In this document: piece after piece, positions 27,728 through 36,468 of the stretch
How positions within the stretch are numbered: position 1 is the first letter of the stretch
How the letters are laid out: every line of letters begins with the position of its first letter
Assembly (NCBI GenBank): GCA_902790215.1
Contig: CADAQX010000004.1
Location: 1-64,000, forward strand
Origin: an uncultured Bacteroidota bacterium
GTDB lineage: Bacteria > Bacteroidota > Bacteroidia > Bacteroidales > P3
Length of the DNA: 64,000 nt
Reading direction: 5' to 3'
Position numbers and translations under genes: made by a program
The notes under the pieces: generated by a model
The model's input: only the letters and a program-made list of their open reading frames with translations
What the model was told of the DNA's origin: nothing
The model's database searches: none

Positions 27728-28028
27728 TTCGTTAATTCGTGAGTCTTTGATGCGCCAAGGACTAACACATTCTGAACTCGTTAATTCGTAAATGTGTTAA
27801 TTCGTGAGTCTTTTATGCGCCAAGGACTAACACATTCTGAACTCGTTAAACACATTCTGAACTCGTTAATTCGTTAATTCGTTAATTCGTGAGTCTTTGA
27901 TGCGCCAAGGACTAACACATTCACACGTTAACACGTTTACACATTCAAAAACACATTAACACATTTAGTTTAGGGTTTAGAGTTTAGAGTTGAAATTCAA
28001 AATTCAAAAATCAAAATTGAAAAAAAAG
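27709..28028 (+). repeat. Triple class A hairpin array plus TTTAGAGT and AATTCAAA words
   Basis: Class A cores at 27739-27768, 27804-27833 (one variant base, TTTTATGCGCC) and 27889-27918, start-to-start spacing 65 and 85 bp, separated by partial words (ACACATTCTGAACTCG). Then ACGTTAACAC, GTTTAGAG and AATTCAAAA words up to the next start codon. Confidence 0.88.
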
Positions 28029-29714
28029 ATGAGTGGAATTTATGGCAGTTTGCAGCATTATCCGTCGGATATTGCCACAAAGAAAACAGAACAATTCAAG
28101 TACCGCAGTCCCGTTTGCCAGCTGGACACTTCGGCCAATGAAGTGACCGCAGTCGTGGACGGTTCAATCTATAATCTCCCGGACAATAATTCGCTGACGG
28201 AGCTTTACCGGAAACACGGGGTCCAATGTCTGCATTACATTAACGGCGACTACGCTTTTGTGATTTACGACCCATTGAAGAACATTCTGTTCGGGGCTGT
28301 CGACAGAATTGGATCCAAACCTTTGTATTACTCTTTGAACAATAAGTTCGAGTTCAGCTCGCTCCTGCTTCCACTCTGCATCGGGAACAGCTATTCGATA
28401 GACCCTTATGCCCGCAGATGCTATTTCGCTATGCAGTACATTCCCGCACCCTACACGATTGTCAAGGAGGTGATGAAACTTGGCGCCGGAGAATATTTTG
28501 TATACAGCATCGACGACGGCACTTTTAAAAGGGAGAAATACTGGGATTTGTATGATAACACTTCCCACTACAATCCACCTGCCGGTTTCGATGAGGCGGT
28601 GGCTTTTTCGGACTCATTAATATCAGATGCAGTGGAAATGAGGATGTCCTCGAAGGGGAACATTCCGTTGTTTCTTTCCGGCGGCATTGACTCTTCGCTG
28701 GTCGCCATGTACGCCCGTAATTTCAATTCAAGCTGCGAGGCCTTTTCCGTATCGTTCCAGGAAAACGACTGGGATGAGTGTATGTATTCTTCAAAGGTGG
28801 CAGAACAGTTGGGTTTAAAATACCATAAACTGGTATTCACCTGGCAGGATGCCATAAAGGTGATTGAGGGTTTACAAAATTATTACGATGAACCCATTGG
28901 TGATGCCTCTGCCATCCCAACATCGTTTTTGTGCGAACAGGCGAACGGCAGCACGAATATGGCTCTGTGCGGGGACGGCGGTGACGAGGTGTTTTTCGGT
29001 TATCCGCGGTACTTGAGGTATGGAAAAAGGCAATGGGTTTACAACCTGCCCAAAGCATTCCGTCAGGCAGGAGCAGGCATTGCCGACCTTTCCGGCTCGA
29101 AACGACTGGCTCTTTCACTCAGGATGAAAGACGTGCAGACATTGTATCTTAATCGAAGGAAGTACTTTCCCGCCGAGAATTTTGACGCCCTGGAAATCCA
29201 ACAATCAATTGACCAATGCAAGTACCTCTATGACAATAAGGATGCAAGAAGGGCGATGAACGATTTCGACATCAAAACAGTCCTTCCGTATGAATTGTGT
29301 GTCAAGATGGACCGTGCATCAGCCAGAGCCCTATTGAGTACCCGAGCCCCCCTGCTGGACTACAGATTGCTTGAATATTCCAGATTAATTCCGACAGACA
29401 TACTTTATCGAGCTGATTTAGGGCAAAAAAGCATTTTACGGCATATACTGTACAGGGGTTTACCCTCCGAGCTATTCCAAAGACAGAAACGCGGATTCGG
29501 TGTCCCGATAAACCAATGGTTCCGAAATGGCTTGAAAAGTTATATTACAGATACCATCACGTCAGAGACATTGAAATCCATACCCGAGTATGACAGTGAC
29601 AAATTGCTTATCATGCGCGACAATCATATTAACGGCACTGCCGACTATGCTCCACTGCTTTGGATGATTGCAAACTATATTGAGTGGCACCGTCTTTTTG
29701 AAAGAGTTCATTAA
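28029..29714 (+). CDS. Asparagine synthetase B-like amidotransferase lacking the glutaminase Cys
   Basis: A 561-residue class II glutamine amidotransferase / ATP-pyrophosphatase fusion. The synthetase P-loop SGGIDSS is at 217-223, with the CGDGGDEVFFGY motif following. The N-terminus is MSGIYGS where active glutaminases have MCGI: the nucleophilic Cys2 is Ser, so hydrolysis of glutamine is doubtful. AsnB-like proteins in O-antigen loci amidate uronic acids; here free ammonia or another amine may be used. An ATG at 27990 would add 13 repeat-encoded residues and is rejected. Confidence 0.82.
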   Translation: MSGIYGSLQHYPSDIATKKTEQFKYRSPVCQLDTSANEVTAVVDGSIYNLPDNNSLTELYRKHGVQCLHYINGDYAFVIYDPLKNILFGAVDRIGSKPLYYSLNNKFEFSSLLLPLCIGNSYSIDPYARRCYFAMQYIPAPYTIVKEVMKLGAGEYFVYSIDDGTFKREKYWDLYDNTSHYNPPAGFDEAVAFSDSLISDAVEMRMSSKGNIPLFLSGGIDSSLVAMYARNFNSSCEAFSVSFQENDWDECMYSSKVAEQLGLKYHKLVFTWQDAIKVIEGLQNYYDEPIGDASAIPTSFLCEQANGSTNMALCGDGGDEVFFGYPRYLRYGKRQWVYNLPKAFRQAGAGIADLSGSKRLALSLRMKDVQTLYLNRRKYFPAENFDALEIQQSIDQCKYLYDNKDARRAMNDFDIKTVLPYELCVKMDRASARALLSTRAPLLDYRLLEYSRLIPTDILYRADLGQKSILRHILYRGLPSELFQRQKRGFGVPINQWFRNGLKSYITDTITSETLKSIPEYDSDKLLIMRDNHINGTADYAPLLWMIANYIEWHRLFERVH

Positions 29715-29719
29715 GTTGA

Positions 29720-29850
29720 AAGTTGAACGAATAAATGTGTTAATGTGTTAATGTGTTAGTCCTTGGCGCATCAAAGACTCACGAATTAACACATTTACGA
29801 ATTAACGAATTCATTTTTTCACTTTTCAATTTTCAATTTTCAATTTAATT
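29720..29850 (-). repeat. Iterated-word hairpin repeat, class A copy 7, plus TTCAATTT words
   Basis: GTTGAAAGTTGAACG, then TGTTAATG words, inverted class A core at 29753-29782, AATTAACG words, then CAATTTTCAATTTTCAATT. Confidence 0.87.
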
Positions 29851-29883
29851 AACGAATTAACGAATATATAATAAGCAATATTA

Positions 29884-30897
29884 ATGAAAATAGCCATTAC
29901 CGGCGGAGCAGGTTTCATTGGCTCCAATTTATGTGAATATTTCGTTGGGAAAGGATATGATGTCATCTGCCTTGACAACCTTTCGACAGGTTTCAGACGC
30001 AACATTGAACCTCTTCTTGGAAAACCCAACTTCCGGTTTGTTGAGGGCGACATCCGCGACCTCGACACATGCCGCAAGGTGGTGGAAGGGCGTGATGTAG
30101 TGCTGCACGAGGCGGCATTGGGCAGTGTGCCCCGCAGTATCAACGACCCCATCAACACAAACAACAACAACATCGACGGTTTTCTGAACATGCTTGTCGC
30201 AGCGCGCGATGCAAGCATTAAACGGTTTGTCTACGCTGCAAGTTCTTCCACCTACGGCGACAGCAAGGAACTACCGAAGATAGAACATAACATTGGCCGA
30301 CCCCTGTCACCCTATGCCATTACGAAGTATGTCAACGAGCTTTACGCCAATGTCTTCTCAAACCTCTACGGCATCGAGACTGTGGGGTTGCGCTACTTCA
30401 ACGTTTTCGGCCGCCGACAGGACCCCAACGGTGCCTACGCTGCAGTGATTCCCCTGTGGGTCAAGGCGCTGATACACCATGAGCGGCCCTACATCAACGG
30501 CGACGGAAGCTATTCGCGCGATTTCACATATATTGACAATGTCATCCAGGCCAATGAGCTTGCAGCGACAACACCGGCCGAGGTGCTACGCGAAAGAGCC
30601 ACGCTCTATAACATGACACTTCCACCCAACGCTCCCATCGACATGGTGTTCAATGTAGCCTATGGTGGCAACACCACGTTGAACAGCCTATTCAACTGCC
30701 TTCGCACCAACCTGTCACGTTTCGATGCGGAGATAGCCAAGATAGAGCCCTGCTACCGCGACAACCGTCCAGGAGACATACCCCATTCCCAAGCCTCCAT
30801 CATCAAAGCGCAACGGGTGCTTGGCTACCAGCCAAAGTACGATGCCATAGCCGGTTTTGAACAAGCCTGTGAGTGGTATTGGAAAAATATCAAATAA
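29884..30897 (+). CDS. UDP-HexNAc C4-epimerase-like NAD-dependent epimerase (WbpP/Gne type)
   Basis: Extended short-chain dehydrogenase of 337 residues: NAD-binding GGAGFIG at 7-13, SVPRSINDPI at 81-90, which is typical of the WbpP UDP-GlcNAc/UDP-GalNAc 4-epimerase group, and catalytic Tyr144/Lys148 (YAITK). It would supply UDP-GalNAc or UDP-GalNAcA to the pathway. The exact substrate needs assay. Confidence 0.85.
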   Translation: MKIAITGGAGFIGSNLCEYFVGKGYDVICLDNLSTGFRRNIEPLLGKPNFRFVEGDIRDLDTCRKVVEGRDVVLHEAALGSVPRSINDPINTNNNNIDGFLNMLVAARDASIKRFVYAASSSTYGDSKELPKIEHNIGRPLSPYAITKYVNELYANVFSNLYGIETVGLRYFNVFGRRQDPNGAYAAVIPLWVKALIHHERPYINGDGSYSRDFTYIDNVIQANELAATTPAEVLRERATLYNMTLPPNAPIDMVFNVAYGGNTTLNSLFNCLRTNLSRFDAEIAKIEPCYRDNRPGDIPHSQASIIKAQRVLGYQPKYDAIAGFEQACEWYWKNIK

Positions 30898-30984
30898 ATG
30901 TGTTAATGTGTTAATGTGTTAATGTGTTAGTCCTTGGCGCATCAAAGACTCACGAATTAACGAATTAACGAATTAACGAGTTCA
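30898..30984 (-). repeat. Iterated-word hairpin repeat, class A copy 8
   Basis: Three TGTTAATG words, inverted core at 30924-30953, then AATTAACG words to just before the next ATG. Confidence 0.88.
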
Positions 30985-30986
30985 GG

Positions 30987-31937
30987 ATGAAAATAATCTT
31001 TGTAGCAAGCGGAAACAAAAGTGTAGGCACTGTAAGTTCCTTTGTACGCTCACAATACGAGTCGCTCGTTCAGGACGGCTTGGATATGACGCTTTTCCCG
31101 ATTCGTGGAAAGGGATGGAAATCCTATTTGAAAGGCATGTGCCGGCTGAGACGCACCGTGCGGCAGGAGCACCCCGACATCGTCCATGCCCACTATTCAG
31201 TATGCGGTGTCGTGGCGGCACTCGCCACCTGCGGCACAAACACGAAAGTGGTCGTATCCATACTGGGAAGTTTCCCAAAAAAAACTTTCAAACTGCATTG
31301 GGTAAGGTTCTTTATTAAATATGTGTGGGATGCCACACTGACAAAATCACAACGCACAGCCAACCAGCTGGGCATAGACCTGCCTGTGGTTCCAAACGGC
31401 GTAAACCTCGAGCAGTTCACACTCCTTGACCATGACGAAGCCCGTAAACTTTGCGGCTTCGACGACGGCAAGAGATATATAATCTGGTGCTCCCACCCGA
31501 CAAGAAGAGAAAAACGTTTTGACTGGGCAGAAGAGGCTGTCCGATTACTGAACAATTCCCAAAACGGTTACAACGCAATCCTGTATCCCGTGTATGACAA
31601 AAGCCACGACGAGGTGGTGAAATACATGTGCGCAGCCGACGTACTGCTACTTACATCAGAGATGGAAGGCTCGCCAAATGTGATAAAAGAGGCCATGTCG
31701 TGCAACTGTCCTATAGTGAGCACCGATGTGGGGGACGTGAGCTGGGTTACAAAAGGAGTGGAAGGCACCTATGTGGCTCCTGCCGGCGACATAAAGGCAT
31801 TGAGTCAATGTCTGGCAAATGCCCTTGCTTTTGGAAAGCGGACACAAGGTCGCAGGCAGATCATAGACTACGGCCTGACCACAAAAGATATAGCAAAAAA
31901 AATAAAATCAATATATGACTCTTTACAACATATTTGA
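30987..31937 (+). CDS. Family 4 glycosyltransferase
   Basis: GT-B-fold enzyme of 316 residues: HAHYSVCGVVAAL, VVPNGVNLEQF, and the donor-site segment TSEMEGSPNVIKEAMSCNCPIV with the two conserved Glu. Its 3' end overlaps the next gene by 23 bases, indicating coupling. Specificity unknown. Confidence 0.87.
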   Translation: MKIIFVASGNKSVGTVSSFVRSQYESLVQDGLDMTLFPIRGKGWKSYLKGMCRLRRTVRQEHPDIVHAHYSVCGVVAALATCGTNTKVVVSILGSFPKKTFKLHWVRFFIKYVWDATLTKSQRTANQLGIDLPVVPNGVNLEQFTLLDHDEARKLCGFDDGKRYIIWCSHPTRREKRFDWAEEAVRLLNNSQNGYNAILYPVYDKSHDEVVKYMCAADVLLLTSEMEGSPNVIKEAMSCNCPIVSTDVGDVSWVTKGVEGTYVAPAGDIKALSQCLANALAFGKRTQGRRQIIDYGLTTKDIAKKIKSIYDSLQHI

Positions 31938-33315
31938 CCGTTACCTGTTTCTTCCCCTTGGAGACCTCGTATATGGCAGTTGCGTGGTGGCTAAACTAAA
32001 AGAGATGCGCCACAACGACCATTTAACCGAGAAAGAGATTCGTAACATACAGGATGAAAAATTACAACGACTTGTACAGCACTGTTATAAAACTGTACCC
32101 TACTACACCAAGTTGTTTGACCGTCTTGGCATAAAACCCGAACAAATACGTACACGTGAAGACTTGAAAGTGCTGCCAGTTCTGACCAAGCAGATAATTC
32201 GCGACAATTATAATGACTTGTTCAGCACATCTGTTGATCCGAAACGCCTGAGAAACAAATCCACAGGCGGCAGCACTGGAACCCCGTTAAAATTTTGCAC
32301 AGACAATGCCGAATGGAGCAGCTGGAAAGCCTCTACCCTGCGTGCATGGGAGTGGTATGGGTTGCATCTCGGCGACAAAATATTCTCGCTCGGAGGAAAC
32401 TCAATTAATCAAAAGAACAATATATTCTCTTTCAAGGGACTATATGACCGCATCATAATGCGTAACAACAAATTCAGTAGTGCCGACGTGTCAGACGAGT
32501 GTATGCAACGCCACTACAATACACTGATGAAACTGAAACCGTCCGCGATTCGTGGCTATGGTTCAGCTCTGTATATATTGGCACGATACATCGAAAAGAA
32601 CAATCTTCCTGTATGTCCCGTCAAGGTAGTCTTAACTACGGGAGAGGTTCTTGTACCCGACTACCGCCGCAAACTTCAAGAAGTATTCAAGGCTCCTGTA
32701 TACGACGCTTACGGTGCCGGTGACGGAGGAATCCTGTCACATGAGTGCCCAAAACACGAAGGTCTTCACATCAGCGAAGAATCCTGTATAATAGAGATTA
32801 CCGACGAGCAAGGCAATCCCAAACCTGACGGCATAACGGGCCAAGTATGCACCACGGACCTTGACAACTACGCATTTCCTTTCCTTCGTTATTTGGTGGG
32901 CGACATGGCGTATATCAAAAAAGAAAAATGTTCATGCGGACGTGCATCACGCCTCATTGGTGAAGTGATGGGACGCGCCGGAAAACTGATATACAATAAG
33001 CAAGGCACACCCATATCACCTATTATGCTGTGGATTATGATGTATCCACAGCTAAACTATCATGTTGCAGAACATCAGAACGTATACTCCAAAATAGACA
33101 AGTTCCAAATACGGCAAGACAAAGAAGGCGACATACTTATTTTATTGAAAATAAAAGATCCTAACGAGCCAAAAGAACAGTTTAATTATATTTTGGATAA
33201 CTACCGCAAACATTTTGTAGGCTCTACGGTGGATATACAGTTTGTAGAAGAAATACCCTGCTTGCCTTCTGGCAAAGAGGACTACTGTATGTCAGAATAT
33301 GAATACAACGTTTAA
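31915..33315 (+). CDS. CapK/PaaK-like adenylate-forming enzyme
   Basis: A 466-residue member of the phenylacetate-CoA ligase-like / CapK family found in capsule loci. Motifs: STGGSTGTPLKF (phosphate loop, about residues 117-128), DAYGAGDGG, and a C-terminal GRASRLIGEVMGRAGK region. Family members activate a carboxylate with ATP; in glycan loci the product probably modifies a sugar. A hexapeptide acyltransferase follows at once, a plausible partner that would use the activated acyl group. Confidence 0.83.
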   Translation: MTLYNIFDRYLFLPLGDLVYGSCVVAKLKEMRHNDHLTEKEIRNIQDEKLQRLVQHCYKTVPYYTKLFDRLGIKPEQIRTREDLKVLPVLTKQIIRDNYNDLFSTSVDPKRLRNKSTGGSTGTPLKFCTDNAEWSSWKASTLRAWEWYGLHLGDKIFSLGGNSINQKNNIFSFKGLYDRIIMRNNKFSSADVSDECMQRHYNTLMKLKPSAIRGYGSALYILARYIEKNNLPVCPVKVVLTTGEVLVPDYRRKLQEVFKAPVYDAYGAGDGGILSHECPKHEGLHISEESCIIEITDEQGNPKPDGITGQVCTTDLDNYAFPFLRYLVGDMAYIKKEKCSCGRASRLIGEVMGRAGKLIYNKQGTPISPIMLWIMMYPQLNYHVAEHQNVYSKIDKFQIRQDKEGDILILLKIKDPNEPKEQFNYILDNYRKHFVGSTVDIQFVEEIPCLPSGKEDYCMSEYEYNV

Positions 33316-33330
33316 CCGCATACACAGAAC

Positions 33331-33840
33331 ATGTCGATAGTACAACACAGATCTTTAAAATCCATCATCAAGGGCATATGGACACATTCCCTGTCCATTT
33401 TGACTATGTTCACCTTCCCCTATCAGGTGACCGTAGCATGCCACCGTATGCGAGGAGTAAAGATTGGGAAAAAAAGCCATGTCGCCAGAGGTGTAATTCT
33501 TGACGACCGCAACCCCGAACTGATAGAGATTGGCAAGGGTGTGGCAGTTACCTCAGGTGTGATGATTCTGTGTCACCAACGTGATTTAAAAAACTACCGA
33601 CCAGGCATGTATGCAATGCATTGCCCGTTCAAGGAAGGACGCGTAGTGATAAAAGACGGTGCACACATAGGCATTGGAGCCATCATCATGCCCGGTGTAA
33701 CTATCGGCGAAGGAGCCATCATCGGGGCTGGTAGCGTAGTAACACATGACATTCCACCCTACTGTGTGGCCGTTGGTTCTCCCGCCAAAGTTATTCGGTC
33801 CTTTGCCAATATGGAAATCAATAGTTCTACAACCAAATGA
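33331..33840 (+). CDS. Hexapeptide-repeat O-acyltransferase
   Basis: A 169-residue left-handed beta-helix protein of the maltose/galactoside acetyltransferase type: GVILDDRNPELIEIG, then IKDGAHIGIGAIIMPGVTIGEGAIIGAGSVVTHDIPP with the isoleucine-rich hexapeptide period. Trimeric enzymes of this kind O- or N-acetylate sugars from acetyl-CoA. Coupled to the next gene by a four-base overlap. Confidence 0.85.
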   Translation: MSIVQHRSLKSIIKGIWTHSLSILTMFTFPYQVTVACHRMRGVKIGKKSHVARGVILDDRNPELIEIGKGVAVTSGVMILCHQRDLKNYRPGMYAMHCPFKEGRVVIKDGAHIGIGAIIMPGVTIGEGAIIGAGSVVTHDIPPYCVAVGSPAKVIRSFANMEINSSTTK

Positions 33841-34859
33841 AATATTTCTTTGAACTTAACCACCCAAAACACTATTACCAGTTCAAGTACGTCATGCAAG
33901 CCCTGCAGAACCAGGGTCATGAGGTTCTTGTACTGGCACGTGACAAGGATGTGCTGCTGAATGTCCTGCAGGAAGAAGGCGTGCCTTACACCATTTTTGG
34001 CAAACACCGGAAAAGCCTGTGGGCAAAGATAATGGGAACAATCGGCCTGATGTTTAATTACATTGCCATAGCACGGCGGGAACAGCCCGATGTCATTGTG
34101 TCGAAAGCCTCATGGTACGGCACAGCAACAGCAAAACTGCTACACAAAAAATCGGTCATCTTCCCCGATTCCGAGGTTGTTGCCGTCACTAATAAGTTTG
34201 TGGTCCCCATTTGTACCAAAGTGGTCACCCCGCAGCCATTTAAGCTCAACTATGGCGATAAGCACTGCCGCATGGCAGGCATCTTCGAGGATTGCTACCT
34301 GTCGCCTTCCGTTTACACAGCCAACCCGGGCATTGTAGAACAATATGGACTCAAACGACCTTACGCCATAATCCGTTTCGTGGGCTGGTATGCCAACCAC
34401 GATGTCGGCAACAAGGGATTCTCCCTCGGGCAGAAAAAACAGCTTGTGGAGACCATTGCCCGAAACATGACAGTATATATCTCCTCCGAGAAAGCCCTGC
34501 CCGACGACCTCAAAGCATACAGTCTGCCAACCCCTGCATCCGTGATTCACGATGTGTTGAGCTATGCCGACCTGTACATTGGCGATTCCCAGACCATGGC
34601 GGCCGAAGCCGCCCTGGTCGGCACACCCGCCATCCGTTCCAACTCGTTTGTTGGACCCAACGACATGTCCAATTTCATCATGTTGCAGGACACCTACGGA
34701 ATGCTCTACAATATTGCAGACCCGGAAGAAGCCATCAACAAGGCCGAGGAGCTGTCCTCTCATTCCAGAAAAGCCGAGTGGATAGAGAAACGAAAGAAAT
34801 ACTATTCCGAGACCGGCGACATCAACGCTGCCATCACAAACCTGCTGACAAACATATAG
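33837..34859 (+). CDS. DUF354 GT-B-like protein
   Basis: A 340-residue protein with the pattern of the DUF354 family: MKYFFELNHPKHYYQFKYV, DVIVSKASWYG, FVGWYANHD, and GDSQTMAAEAALVGTPAIRSN. The fold resembles UDP-GlcNAc 2-epimerase/GT-B enzymes, and members occur in archaeal and bacterial glycan loci, but the reaction is unknown. The neighbouring deacetylase-like gene starts one base after its stop. Confidence 0.75.
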   Translation: MKYFFELNHPKHYYQFKYVMQALQNQGHEVLVLARDKDVLLNVLQEEGVPYTIFGKHRKSLWAKIMGTIGLMFNYIAIARREQPDVIVSKASWYGTATAKLLHKKSVIFPDSEVVAVTNKFVVPICTKVVTPQPFKLNYGDKHCRMAGIFEDCYLSPSVYTANPGIVEQYGLKRPYAIIRFVGWYANHDVGNKGFSLGQKKQLVETIARNMTVYISSEKALPDDLKAYSLPTPASVIHDVLSYADLYIGDSQTMAAEAALVGTPAIRSNSFVGPNDMSNFIMLQDTYGMLYNIADPEEAINKAEELSSHSRKAEWIEKRKKYYSETGDINAAITNLLTNI

Positions 34860-34860
34860 C

Positions 34861-35634
34861 ATGGACTTCACAATAAAAACCTACAGCCGATTGCTGGATG
34901 CCTTGAAAACAAGCGGCATACCATTCAAGCTGCGACATGACGTTGACCTGCTTCCCGGCAACTCTCTCCGTACAGCGGAGATTGAAAGCCAAAAGGGAAT
35001 CAAGGCAACCTACTATTTCCGTTGCGTACCCGAAAGCTATGACGAACAGGTCATCAAGGCGATTGCAGCTCTGGGGCATGAGATTGGCTATCATTATGAA
35101 TCTCTCACCACATGCAACGGGGACATGGAAGCCGCCTATGACGATTTCTGCCATAATCTTGAGCAACTGCGCACACTGGCACCCATCCATAGCATCTGCA
35201 TGCACGGCTCGCCACGAAGCCCTTGGGACAGCCGCGACCTGTGGAAACACCATGACTACCATACTCTCGGCATAGACCACGAGCCCTACTTCGACACCGA
35301 CTTCTCCACGACACTCTATCTCACCGACACCGGGCGCCGCTGGGATGGATTCAAGGTCAGTGTACGCGACAAGATTCCCCAATATCAAGAACTCTGGGAG
35401 AGCCAGGGGCTTGTATTCCACACTACAGAACAGATTATCGCGCAGCTGCTCAATCCACTGTCACCTCTGCGCTTGTCAAAACTCTCCCTCCTTATTACAA
35501 CCCATCCGCAAAGGTGGAATCCATTCGGGGCAAAGTATGTGAAAGAATATTGTTTTCAATCCATAAAAAACATTGTCAAACACATCCTTGTAAGCCACAA
35601 CAACAAAAAGAGTATTTCGGACAATAATAATTAA
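34861..35634 (+). CDS. Polysaccharide deacetylase-like protein
   Basis: A 257-residue NodB-related protein. RHDVD near residue 24 supplies the metal-binding Asp pair, and EIGYHYE the first metal His; ICMHGSPRSPW follows. It resembles the deacetylase-like proteins that accompany DUF354 genes. Whether it is an active deacetylase is uncertain because the second His motif is not evident. Confidence 0.65.
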   Translation: MDFTIKTYSRLLDALKTSGIPFKLRHDVDLLPGNSLRTAEIESQKGIKATYYFRCVPESYDEQVIKAIAALGHEIGYHYESLTTCNGDMEAAYDDFCHNLEQLRTLAPIHSICMHGSPRSPWDSRDLWKHHDYHTLGIDHEPYFDTDFSTTLYLTDTGRRWDGFKVSVRDKIPQYQELWESQGLVFHTTEQIIAQLLNPLSPLRLSKLSLLITTHPQRWNPFGAKYVKEYCFQSIKNIVKHILVSHNNKKSISDNNN

Positions 35635-35670
35635 TCTTCATCGTTAATAAAAATACACTTTAATAAACTC

Positions 35671-36450
35671 ATGAAAGCAATTTACAGATTATCGTTGGTT
35701 GCCCTTTGTGCAACATTGGCGTTCACCTCCTGCGTGACACCGAGCCAAGTCAACTACCTGCAGGACATGCACCATGGCAGTCAGATTGAACTCGAAAACA
35801 AGTTTCAGGCAATCATCTGCCCCTACGACGAACTCGACATCCACGTTTTCGGCACACAGGAAGAAGACCACCTTGTGAAACCCTTTAACATCGGTTCAAG
35901 TCTTAGCTCCGCCAATTCCAATCGTCGCGGAACCTATCTAGTGGACGTAAATGGTGATATCCAATTCCCCGTCCTTGGGCAGATACATGTTGCAGGACTA
36001 ACCCGCCTGGAGCTACAGGACACTATAAAAGCCATGCTTGAAAGAGGGAACTATCTGGCCCAGCCAGTCATTATGGTTCGATTCGCCAACTTCAAAATAT
36101 TCTTCTTGGGCGCCGAGGGTGGCAAGTCCATCACCATCAGCAACGAACGGTGCACATTCCTTGAGGCTCTCGCCTTGAGTGGCGACCTCAGCATCTACAC
36201 CAACCGCAACAAAATCGCCGTAATGCGCGAAGTGGACGGAAAAATGGTAATGCGCTACCTCGACCCGCGCTCGTCCTCTGTTTTCCAGGACCCCTTCTTC
36301 ATGCTGCAGCAAAACGACTTCATCATTACACAGAACTACAACACCTCCACATCCCGCAACGAGGCTCGCAACTTTATCGGCATGTGGGCATCGACCATCA
36401 TGTCCACCATCACCTTGACACTCACCCTCATCAACCTCTTTAAAAAGTAA
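35671..36450 (+). CDS. Outer-membrane polysaccharide export lipoprotein (Wza/OPX)
   Basis: A 259-residue OPX protein: lipobox ending at Cys21, the polysaccharide export domain (YDELDIHVFG, TYLVDVNGDIQFPVLG), a SLBB-like stretch (FFLGAEGGKSITI), and a C-terminal hydrophobic segment that could span the outer membrane as in Wza. It should form the exit channel for the polymer. The kinase/PCP gene follows 19 bases downstream. Confidence 0.88.
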   Translation: MKAIYRLSLVALCATLAFTSCVTPSQVNYLQDMHHGSQIELENKFQAIICPYDELDIHVFGTQEEDHLVKPFNIGSSLSSANSNRRGTYLVDVNGDIQFPVLGQIHVAGLTRLELQDTIKAMLERGNYLAQPVIMVRFANFKIFFLGAEGGKSITISNERCTFLEALALSGDLSIYTNRNKIAVMREVDGKMVMRYLDPRSSSVFQDPFFMLQQNDFIITQNYNTSTSRNEARNFIGMWASTIMSTITLTLTLINLFKK

Positions 36451-36468
36451 CATAATCCCCTGTTTCCC

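Noticed and set aside
27709-27965. CRISPR array
   Set aside because: Three 30-bp near-identical cores at fairly even spacing resemble an array, but the intervals are repeat words and not unique spacers, and no cas genes are present.
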